From positions 3,068,501 to 3,132,500 of the forward strand of contig OY855906.1 in NCBI GenBank assembly GCA_963693305.1: 64,000 nucleotides of DNA, given 5' to 3'. Of the stretch, positions 50,401 to 58,501 are shown one piece after another. Numbering within the stretch: the stretch's first letter is position 1; every line of letters begins with the position of its first letter. Made by a program: the position numbers and the translations under genes. The DNA is from Meandrina meandrites. Lineage: Eukaryota > Cnidaria > Anthozoa > Scleractinia > Meandrinidae. Below the pieces are notes generated by a model. That model had not been told where the DNA came from and did not search any database. It saw only the letters and a list, made by a program, of their open reading frames with translations.

Positions 50401-53018
50401 CGCTGCACTCGATCGGTATTGTCAAGATCGAGATAGGGCAAAAATATTCTCCCAGCAAGGCTCTTTCGCTTAATTAATAGAAATTTCTTTTTACTTATCA
50501 GGCCTGGCAAAGCGAAGGAATAAGAATCGAAGGGTGTCTTCTGATTTATGAAGGAAGCAAGTGCTGCTCTACATGCAAAGATCTAGAAGATCCGTTTGAT
50601 AAACATGGGGCAATATACGGCTTCCCTTTCTCTCCAGAATCTCCTCATTTTGAGGTACGTAACAAATCCGGCTTTAAACAACATTATTTACATCAAATCA
50701 GTACTACAGCCATTAGCCTTTAAACAAACCAGGAATCCGACGATTTTCGTTTAAGATGAACGGTGTATATCAATCAAAATGGAAATTAACAACGACTAAA
50801 ATTTAGTGTAAATTGGAATTCTTTAAAGATGCCGAAAATTCTTTGCTGCTATTGTTACTATCGCTAAAATTCGTTAACTTTGCCAACATGACAAAGCTTT
50901 TCTGTTCTTTCTTTATTTCATATAGTCAGGTTGCCAAATCTCTCAAATTTTACGTCATTGTTGAGTGGAGCCATGTTTTCAGTCTTCGGAAACTAAACTA
51001 TCGTTTATCAGATGCAATCGTTACTGGATTTACCACTATAAACTTGCACACTGCGAATAGATGTTGTTACTTTTATCTTTTACAAGCTAAATCAAAAAGA
51101 CAACTTTATACTCGCTGTTTTGATAATTTCTTAATTGAAACTTCCTGCCCTTTTTACGAATAGGTTCTAATTCAAGAAACAGCAGAGCGGCGGATTTTAG
51201 GTTTGGGTGTTGTCGGGAAGAATTATGACAAACATGCTATGCCAGGATGGCTGGATGGGACGGTGGGATACCACATTGATGATGGCAAAATATTTGTCAA
51301 TTCCCTGGATGGAAAGGAGTACGAAGGTGAGAACCTCTTTCTTCCAAACTAAGACAACGTAGCTAGATGCTAGAGTGGGGGAGGGGTAACCCCTGGTGGA
51401 CTGGCATCTCATCCACGAGGAAAAGCTACTGATCAATTTAGACCAGACTATCCTTCCCTATCCTACCCTTCCTACCTTTGAGGAAGGCTTAAACTCATTT
51501 TATTATTTCTTAATATGCCATGGCATACAGGGGAGATGTAATTGGTTGTACAGTCAAGTTTGATTTGGCAACAAATGGCAAGGTTCCAGTGGTGTTCTCT
51601 TTAAATGGAAGACAGATCACTCAGGAAGAGATAGTTATGGAATACACCCCAAATGAGAAATCACTGTTCCCTTATATAGCCATGGGACATACAGGAATCA
51701 GAGTGTTGGCCAAGGTAATTGTATGACATTTTCATAAAATACTACACGGACAGCTGCGCATGAATGGTGCACAACCGACTTTCACTTAATTCGGCGTCAA
51801 GTAGAGAGGGTAAGGAAAGGATAGGCCTTCATATGGAGGGTGGTGAATAGGTTCGCGGATCGACGGAATTGGCCTTAAAAAAATCTTAAAAAGCACACTG
51901 ATTAAGGATTTTTGCGATACATTGAGCGGGTTCGCGGATTTTGAAATACAGCGAATGTCAGGAAGATCGTAGATAGTAAACGAAGTTCGGGTAACTTTGG
52001 ACGGTCTTCGTCGGTATGTTGGCGCAATTTTCGCAAAAACGAGCAATGAACATGATGAAACATGAAAACAACATCTACCGTCCGTGGTTGCAGTGTACCA
52101 CACAAAGTTTTGAAGAAATGCAGATTCGGATTTGAGCGAGAATAGTAGCGGATTGACGGATTTGGCAAACAAACAAAAATAGAACGTATCGGCGGATTTG
52201 CGTACTCCTATTCATCCCCCTCCTTATGCAATTCAAGGAGTGCATAATGTTCTACGAAAGACTCAACAAGATTGACAATAAGATAATATTAGACAGTGCT
52301 TCAATTATTTTCTTTTGCCTCCGTTTGATAACTAGCTGCCTCAAAATAACACTCGGATCAAGAATCTTTAAGTTGGACAAAACATAATTATGTTTAAATT
52401 CAAACTATCTTTCCTTTCTAATCTCAGATGCGATCCAGTGGCACGTTCATTCAGCCGACAACTGAAGGAAAAAAAGAACGGGAAATGGAAAGAAAACTTA
52501 TTATGACAATCTTGGATAAAATTGATAAATTTAAAATAGAAACAGATAAACGGGTCAAAAAAACTAACGAAGTCATGAAAGGCACGGGATTTCAGCTCCG
52601 TCAGATAAAATATCAACGCCAACATTTATTCGATCACCTAAAAGCCGGCTTTGAGAGCGTTAAAGATTTGTTTCGAAGAGACCGTGATCTGATTTCCGCA
52701 GCAAAGATGCCTCAAGATTATTTAGCGGAATTGTTGCCGTCGGAAAGGACAACAAAAGATGAGATTGACCACATAGAATGGCAAACTAACACCGCACTGT
52801 TGACAAAAATAAGTGATAAATTGGCAGAGATTGAAAAATACACAGCTGACAAGACTAACGAATTCCTTGAAAGAATGGAAAGTATGAAGACAGATGCGAC
52901 GACACAGTGGAATGGGTTAAATGACATGGACAATTACTTTAAGAAAGAGTTCAGTGAAGTTAAAGAATTAATTCGAAAAAACTGCATAATGCACAAAGAA
53001 GACGAATTTCTGGGGTAA
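38547..53018 (+). CDS. TRPC-like channel with inserted VWA domain, SPRY and coiled-coil tail (copy A)
   Basis: Coding exons: 38547-38625, 39214-39332, 40008-40202, 41170-41380, 41874-42193, 42292-42517, 43005-43028, 43213-43555, 44714-45064, 45919-45945, 46454-46643, 48080-48274, 49323-49401, 49988-50112, 50502-50654, 51164-51326, 51536-51714, 52428-53018. Every intron is GT-AG; 3570 coding bases, 1189 residues. Domain order: short N-terminus without a full ankyrin array (1-165); hydrophobic segment about 166-189 matching the TRPC pre-S1 elbow; VWA-like domain 202-383; S1 about 409-427; S2 434-455; S3 510-530; S4 543-563; S5 585-606; pore helix around 636-651 (LCWSLLGIAELD); S6 664-687 (LLINMMIALL); TRP box EWSFKK (701-706); SPRY about 838-992; Lys/Glu-rich coiled coil 1000-1189. 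Membrane core and TRP box match TRPC proteins (LNMLIAM, EWKFAR), so a non-selective cation channel is likely. The start is set by the ATG next to an acceptor, conserved in copy B. The acceptor at 51536 is the least certain junction. Confidence 0.88.
39601..39647. repeat. (GTCT)n-rich microsatellite
   Basis: Imperfect CTGT/CTAT units in intron 3 of the complete channel gene. Confidence 0.85.
40246..40566. mobile_element. hAT-like MITE with poly-G/poly-C ends and 8-bp duplication
   Basis: Flanked on both sides by ACCAGCAT (40238-40245 and 40567-40574). Terminal repeats include a 13-base G run on the left and a 14-base C run on the right, then ATATGAAATGGACGGGGATG mirrored by CATCCCCGTCCATTTCATAT. 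It lies 43 nt after an exon donor in gene A. Confidence 0.88.
40660..40790 (+). mobile_element. Decayed tRNA-like SINE in intron 4 of gene A
   Basis: ATGGTCTCGTAATTTAGAGG followed by TCCCTGGTTTAACCC resembles the anticodon-to-B-box part of a tRNA head. The orthologous position in gene B (61815-61945) holds the same element in better condition. Confidence 0.55.
41170..41380 (+). other. Exon for pre-TM helix and pre-S1 membrane segment (gene A)
   Basis: Encodes residues 132-201. HEKWWGTFGRMKKSSWLDLQ, then a hydrophobic stretch WLFLNLWCLLDIVLFPVLFA ending in YIKHRINESRR. In TRPC channels the equivalent segment (LWYDGFPGWRR then about 24 hydrophobic residues) is the membrane-embedded pre-S1 elbow. 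The exon ends exactly where the VWA insertion begins. Confidence 0.8.
41874..42517 (+). other. VWA-like domain, two exons (gene A)
   Basis: Residues 202-383. First strand EIEITFLINATSEI aligns with the VWA opening FLIDGSGSI. RGTENIVVPALHKDL aligns with the GGTNTGKAL segment, and VLIVITDHKT with VLIVLTDGK. The metal-site DxSxS is replaced by N-A-T-S-E, while Thr278 and Asp315 of the other two metal loops are kept. Later strands (GIKLVPVGIGSHINIRELKR and GEYENPK) follow the usual VWA order, so the fold is probably complete and the metal site altered. Confidence 0.78.
43590..43890. mobile_element. MITE with poly-G and poly-C ends
   Basis: A 19-base G run at 43628-43646 and a 22-base C run at 43851-43872 bracket an interior with its own inverted TCACACTGTGCC / GGGTCACGG parts. 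The end TGGCTACGCCGCTGA is typical of a dispersed repeat. Lies in the gene A intron between S2 and S3. Confidence 0.55.
43978..44095 (-). mobile_element. SINE fragment
   Basis: ACTCCGGTTTCCGTAGCATA and GGATGGGATGCCAGTCTATC match the 3' part of the SINE at 26285-26690. The tRNA head is missing. Confidence 0.6.
44141..44293. mobile_element. Palindromic MITE, second copy
   Basis: ATATAATACGCGCG / TCGTATTATAT arms and CCGAGCCCCGAAGCGGGGCG centre match 18629-18790. The left arm is diverged (TTATTCCATAATTTAACAT). Confidence 0.7.
44373..44537. mobile_element. Palindromic MITE, third copy
   Basis: CCTTATTCGATGGTTTAAAA on the left and ATTAAACAATCGAATAAGGG on the right, centre CCCCGAAGGGGCGAGG. Both this copy and 18629-18790 are followed by a similar stretch ending TGGCGCAATAGTGGAATAAT, so the mobile unit is probably larger than the hairpin. 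Confidence 0.75.
46245..46372. repeat. Minisatellite, imperfect units of about 22-27 bp
   Basis: GTGATTTGGGTGTAAAAGAA-like units recur about five times in the gene A intron just before the pore exon. Confidence 0.75.
46454..46643 (+). other. Pore helix, filter region and S6 exon (gene A)
   Basis: Residues 633-695. HLCWSLLGIAELD corresponds to the TRPC pore (SLFWSVFGL), and LLINMMIALLSNTYQ to the S6 end (LLNMLIAMMNNSYQ). Two acidic residues (Glu649, Asp651) follow the expected filter Gly646, compatible with divalent-cation permeation. The upstream acceptor CGAAG is weak but is required by the reading frame. Confidence 0.8.
47426..47961. mobile_element. TA-flanked transposon with nested inverted ends
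   Basis: TA-GAAGTCTACATCT and AGATGTAGACTTC-TA at the ends. Further in, TCTTTCGCGAGTGGGCTATT mirrors the TAACTTACTCGCGAAAGA region. About 536 bp, no full transposase. Lies in the gene A intron after the S6 exon. Confidence 0.75.
48678..48776. repeat. 99-bp hairpin
   Basis: GGTAATTGA...TTTTGGTCTGAAAT on the left pairs with ATTTCAGACCAAATTG...TCAATTACC on the right. A short MITE in a gene A intron. Confidence 0.7.
50502..51714 (+). other. SPRY domain, three exons (gene A)
   Basis: Residues about 829-993. SPHFEVLIQETAERRILGLG, WLDGTVGYHIDDGKIF, DVIGCTVKFDL, VVFSLNGRQI and LFPYIAMGHTGIRVLAK follow the SPRY order: ligand-edge strand, WGYH-like loop, GDVIGC strand, FFTKNG-like strand, final strand. 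SPRY domains mediate protein binding. Here the domain is cytosolic, 130 residues after the TRP box. Confidence 0.85.
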
Positions 53019-54133
53019 TCTGAACAGAAATAATTGCGAGTTAGTTTTCGTACATAGGTATCTTTGAGATACAATTTAAAACAATTTCCAGTTAAGTTCC
53101 CTAGTAGACGTTGGCACTCGGCTATATATGTAAACAAAAGAAAACTGATACAAAAGTTGTAGAATATTACATGTTTATTGAGAACTAAACATACATCAAT
53201 AATCATTAGAAATGTCTTGCCTATAGCGAGTTTTCATGAATGCTACGATTTCCTTGAGATAGGAGCCAAGGAACAGTCTTATTTAGTATAGGCCCCCAAC
53301 GTACATGTAGATAATACGCCGTAGTATTATCACTTACAATATGAACGATGTAGTAAATAGACATCAAAACAAACCTAAAGACCCTATCACTACAGTTCAC
53401 AAACGAGAAATCTTCATTTTTTACCATATTTAGGGTTCCAAAGTAAGTAAAAATGTTTGTTGTTGTTTGAGACAGAGTGTGCCAGTGGACATTGAAAGTA
53501 CATGCATGAAGGGAAGACTCGACCAAAATCTACCCTGTCAGGATCTGCCCCATTAGATTGTAAGTGCATGAAAACACTTTCTCGATTCCGAGCTTTGCAA
53601 ATTTTGAAAAACAAAAATATTATGAAAAAATTGTTGGAAGAAAAATGGAAAACAACATCACAAAAATTCTCATTAAAAAATTCTGGAAAAGATGTGCGAC
53701 CCTTCCTTTGAAAAGCTCACAAAGAGGAATGGCTCTCCCTTTTGGTGTTCACTTTCACTGATGACCCTCCCCTCTCAGGGCTCCAGCCCTCCCCCTTTCC
53801 CCCAAGAAAAAACGTACCTTCCCTAACAGGATCGCATGCAGTAAATTTCCAAATTATTGACATCGTTAAACACATGCATGTGGATGTAATGTTACTTGAT
53901 CGCGCGACGCAAAATCTTTGTGAATCGTTGTGACCCGTTCCTTCAACTCGGAGTTCATAGCATTGCTAAACCAAGCGTTCTGTGTTGTCCCGTGTTCTAT
54001 ACATAGAGCGTGATCAGGAGAAGAAATAAGCCAAGTTGTACAAAGCGTAAATTGATTGTTGTCTTCATAGGATAGAACTTTTTTTATCTTAACTATGTGC
54101 TTGACGTTTAAACTTTACCAATTAATTTTAATT

Positions 54134-55012
54134 AGGGATGGACCATAAGAAAAGTGATGGGGCGGGTGGGGAAAAAAATCATGCAAGGCAAAATATCCGA
54201 AAAAACATTAATGCAAGGAAAAACCCAAAGAAAAAATTCATTTACAAGATGAGCCGCATTTTTATATTAAACGAGAAATATAATTCTTCTCGAAAATTGT
54301 TCCAAAATGCACCAAATGGCATTAGAGCATGTCTAGATTTTCAAAATTTTTCCGGGGAAGGACCCCCCTACGAAAATGGGCCTCCCGCCCAATTTAATAC
54401 GGCAGGAGTAATTTGCCGAACGCCAAATGCAGAACGCAGAACAACGGACGCGAAACAAAATCACCGAGACAAGCAAAAAAAAAAAAAAAAAAACGGAGTG
54501 CTATTCAGGCTAACCGGAGTGTACCTTGCACTCAGGTTAAAAAAGGCCCAGGTTAGCTTGTTTAAGGTTAGCTCTCAATAATGGTAATGGATTTTGCTTG
54601 CTTCGGAGATTTCGCTTCGCGTTCGGCGTTCTGCGTTCGGCGTTCGGAAAACTACCCCTGCCGATTTTAATACCGTCACAATCACTGCTAATGTTTGGGT
54701 CCCCTTACTTCAAAATTCACCCCTACGGGCCTGACAGATATATAAATTACACAAATTTTCACTATACACCTGTAAACTGCGACTAACTTTTTATGTCATA
54801 AAATAATTAGAAAGTAACGTTAACAAGCTATGTATTTAATGAATCAAAGTAGCAAATCAATAGCAAATTGTGCATGAAGCAGATTTTATTTAAAAAAATT
54901 CGTGCAGAGGGCTGCAGTCAAAAAAAAATTTTGCACAGGAAATGGGCAAAAAAAATTCTTACACGCCAAAAATCCCCCTCCTCCCCATCAGTTTTCTAAT
55001 GGTCCGTCCCTT
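54134..55012. mobile_element. Non-autonomous DNA transposon, host of a nested element
   Basis: Ends AGGGATGGACCATAAGAAAA and, inverted, TTTTCTAATGGTCCGTCCCT, continuing GTGATGGGG / CCCCATCAG. The open frame of 147 codons on its plus strand is Lys/Asn-rich low complexity and not transposase-like. Confidence 0.75.
54401..54662. mobile_element. MITE nested inside 54134-55012
   Basis: GGCAGGAGTAATTTGCCGAACGCC-type left end mirrored by GGCGTTCGGAAAACTACCCC-TGCC. Inner GCAGAACGCAGAAC / GTTCTGCG stems. TTTAATAC occurs on both sides (directly on the left, two bases off on the right). Confidence 0.65.
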
Positions 55013-55280
55013 GGTTATTACGTATTACATAAGTTCCTATGATCTATATTGTAGTTTAATTTTGAGGGCCCATTAGTACTACTCGCCTTTGTTAAAAGAG
55101 AAATTACTGTAGATTTTTTAGTGTGCCCAATTATTTTGTAAACGCTAAATAAAGTCTTACATAGTAACCTGCCTATTTACTTACCTGCCTACTTTTAATG
55201 TTTAAATGTGCGATAGACGGTTTCAAAATATGGCTTGTGTTATGACACATGTTAAATTATGTTTTTTGTAGGCGCAGGTT

Positions 55281-55425
55281 AAAACATGTGACAAACAGGG
55301 AGCGAGGATAATGCAAATGACAAACAGGGAGCGGGGATGGGGCAAATGCGAAACAGAGAGCGGGGATGGTGCAAATGACAAACAAGGAGCGGGGATGGTT
55401 CAAATGACAAACAGGGACTTGACCA
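55281..55425. repeat. Minisatellite of about 31-bp units
   Basis: Four to five imperfect units of GCAAATGACAAACAGGGAGC-GGGGATGG. No unique spacers, so not a CRISPR array. Confidence 0.85.
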
Positions 55426-55956
55426 GATTTGGCGTAAGAAAACATGTGTTCAGTCTCTGATGACATTTCCGATGATCAGTTATGAATTCTGAATTTATGT
55501 CAAAGACACGATCGGCCACAGCCGTCTCTTGTCGGAAAAGACCGGACTCGAGAGAGCGGCAAAATTTGCTTGAAATGCTGGAAATTTTGGTGGGTGCTCG
55601 TTTGCTCAACCCTGCGAGCAGAGTCTTCTTCGATCTTCCTCTTCCCGACTTTGAAGAAGACTCTGCTCTCAGGGCAAGTTTGCTCATGCTCGCATGCTCG
55701 ATTTTTAATGGCGTAAATTTTTTGAAAATATTCCTTGCTCGCAAGCCTACCTTTTGTCAAAGAAAAACGCTGTGCTCACATGCTCGCAAAGACCATTCTA
55801 CCCCGGCCCGGGCCATTCGATACCCCTCCTGGAACAGACATGGCAATTAGTTAAATTATATTTTTGTGTTGACGAGAGAAAAAAAGAAGCCGACAATAAA
55901 GAACCCGCAGATTAGCAAAATTTTATGCTATCTGATAAAACGTTTCTGCACACTAA

Positions 55957-56230
55957 AGAAGTCAGTCCCTAGGCGTCCTCCGCTTGACTCTCTTAGGAAG
56001 TCGGTGACGTCACTCCAGAAGGGTCCAGACTCCGCCTATTTTTGCATTCCGCTTGCGTCACGCAATAACTCGGTGCACACTTTCCACTCTGTCCGCGCGC
56101 CGTGAAGTCTTGCTAGTCGCATCACTCTCAAAGAGAGGTAAATGATATTCACTGTATCTATTTTGTTCATAGCCCATAGATGAGAATATATAGCAGCTGA
56201 TAATGCAATCTCTGACTGTCGGTGATCACT
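55957..56230 (+). promoter_or_regulatory. Upstream block of channel gene B (duplicate of 36929-37330)
   Basis: Shares AGTCAGTCCC, TTGCGTCACGCAATAACTC, CACACTTTCCACTC, TCTTGCTAGTCG and TCACTCTCAAAGAGAG|GTAAATGATATTC with the gene A block. It lacks the 104-bp palindrome and so shows the empty insertion site. The conserved donor-like GTAAAT suggests a non-coding exon 1 ending near 56138. Confidence 0.6.
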
Positions 56231-56285
56231 GTTCAGATGTGCATTAGTTGCATTGTAACAAGCCCATGATTTGTGTCATTTTTTA

Positions 56286-56802
56286 GAATACCCGGCCACT
56301 TATTTCACTTGTTTTTTTTTTACATGTCATTGAATAAGAATAGCATCTAAACGAGCGGGGGACTGGGTACGAACATATTTTTTCTTGGTACGAACATTCA
56401 GTATCAATTGAATTGAAAATGGAGCACGTCAACTGAAAGAGGATCCAAAAATTAGTAAATTTACCGAATTTGATGGTTATTGGTTTAAACGCAAAGGCAT
56501 GGTACACTTTTAAAATAAGAGAGCTTAGTATGGATTGGAGGACGCCTGTCTCTCCAATCAATACGAAGTGTACCATGCCTTTGGGTTTAAAGCAATAACC
56601 GTCAAATTTGGTGAATTTACTAATTTTTGGATGCTCTCTCAGATGACGTGCCCCATTTTTCAATTCAATCGATATTGAATGTTTGTACCGAGGAGAAAAT
56701 ATGTTCGTACCCAGTCCCCTGCTCGTTTAGAACATGGCTAATTGTGTTATGCCTCGTTCTACAAAAGGTCCCGACACATGTAAATGAAGTGGCCGGGTAT
56801 TC
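56286..56802. mobile_element. 517-bp fold-back element
   Basis: Ends GAATACCCGGCCACTT / AAGTGGCCGGGTATTC. The arms stay complementary almost to the centre, for example GGGACTGGGTACGAACATAT mirrors ATATGTTCGTACCCAGTCCC and GGCATGGTACACTT mirrors AAGTGTACCATGCC. Lies in the presumed first intron of gene B. Confidence 0.85.
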
Positions 56803-58501
56803 GGTTCATTTATTTGAAGCTGAAGAAGTATGAATCCTTAGCTTTTGTTATGTCACGAGCGTAAGTCGCGAACTTTGAAGTATACGTAAATTCTGACAAT
56901 TTAGTCCTAATTTGTAATTGATCGCTTCCATTCCTTGTTGCATGTCGTGCGCGTGGGTCTAAAAGTTAATTTATACCCAAATTAATAGCTTTTGGTTTCC
57001 GCTCAATGATCACAGTGAACAATTATGCTTAGGTCCTCTGAGTGTGGTAGTCATCAAAGGTTAAAGGGAATGGAAAGAATTTCATCTTTCGGCTAAAAAG
57101 CGCTTTTTGTGCAAGCTTATTCATGTGTCTGTCAGGTTACCGGTGAGCTGAAAAAGAAACAATATTGGCATCCGTATTGACTGAAAGTCTTCTCGTTTTA
57201 ATAAAATGACTCGAGATATTATATATGCGTTTAACAGCCACAGCAGTACTAAGCAGATACAAAACCATTTCTGAAATGATTCATCTCATTTTCGTGCGCA
57301 GATGAGATTTGAGAGAGTTCATTTTAGCCGAATGGATTTTGTATGCATTTCTAATAAAACAATGAACACAAAAAAATGTAAATGAATCATGAATCATTAG
57401 GGTAACAAAAGCCAGGAATCACGAATATCGAAGGCTAGATAATTCCGCTTTCAGCGCTTTCACCCTCGAATTTCTACCAGCGTGAGGATGAATTCTACTG
57501 AAATAGTTGACGATTAACTGCTGTTTTAATATCGTGAACTTGTGTGGACTCCCCCCAGCTCTCCCGCCACGGAGTGAGAGTCCCTCACTTTTATGGGCCA
57601 CCCCACAGAATGAGCGGTAAGAACATGTCGAAGGGTCATATAGAGCCATCTTACAACAACTGCCCTTATGCACGCAACTTTTCCAAACATGCTTTGCTAT
57701 CAGGATGTTATCAGGCTAACATTTCTCGGCTACTGCCTATCTTTTCAATTTCGAATTTTTTTTTCATTGTCAGTCAATACTTAAAATAATAAAACCCCTA
57801 AAAAGCAGTCACCTCCAACATTGTTAAAACCCAATCAACCAAAGAATACAGTACCATAGCTAGAAATAAAGGACAGATTTGATCCATAGAAGCTTGCTAA
57901 AACGCCCATTACAACAGTTTCTCGTTTTCTTTCGTCGCGAAATTAGTTTTAGAAGAAATCCCCGAAAGTTTTTTTTATCCTATTTTGTTTCTTGTGGTAC
58001 CTGATAATATATGCAAATGACTCATTTAAATTTTCGCTGACTAGCAAAAGGATTGAATAATGATGATTCTTGGGGTGAATAATTTTATTACAACCTCTGC
58101 TGTAAGGAAATGACGGATACAAAACAATAGTAAAATTGGAATATGGCTTAGGAACACCTAGCTGAGCGTAAGGAACAATGAATTTTTATAATTTGAACAA
58201 TGGACGAAGACTTCAACGAAGGAATATTAGTACAAGGATAATAAATATTCATTATTTCTGTAATATTAGATAATCATTTTTAAGAGCCTTATTAAAAATA
58301 CAGTTTTAAACTTGACACGTCAATTCAAGTTTGCTCAGCTGTCGAATAAATTGTCTTACAACTCTAACGAAAAACCAAGGAAACCTATTCATGAATAGCG
58401 CACTGCTTGCATTGCGAACGGCATGAAACATAAGTTTCTTTATTCGTTTACAAAAACCTGTATCCGGTCGTGTTTGATACCATAGGACAATAACACAGAA
58501 G

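Larger units (their letters stand above)
53019..55956. other. Spacer between channel copies A and B
   Basis: Includes the 3' untranslated region of gene A (end unknown; an AATAAA at 55148-55153 is one candidate), the nested transposons at 54134-55012, a minisatellite at 55281-55425 and a GC-richer hairpin around 55540-55700 (CAGAGTCTTCTTCGA / GAAGAAGACTCTGCT). No additional gene seen. Confidence 0.5.

Noticed and set aside
54138..54581. 147-codon Lys/Asn-rich frame as a gene
   Set aside because: Low-complexity composition, crosses the nested-element border, and lies within a repeat with terminal inverted ends.
55281..55425. CRISPR-like direct repeats
   Set aside because: Units are contiguous and imperfect with no unique spacers, and the genome is clearly animal nuclear DNA; it is a minisatellite.
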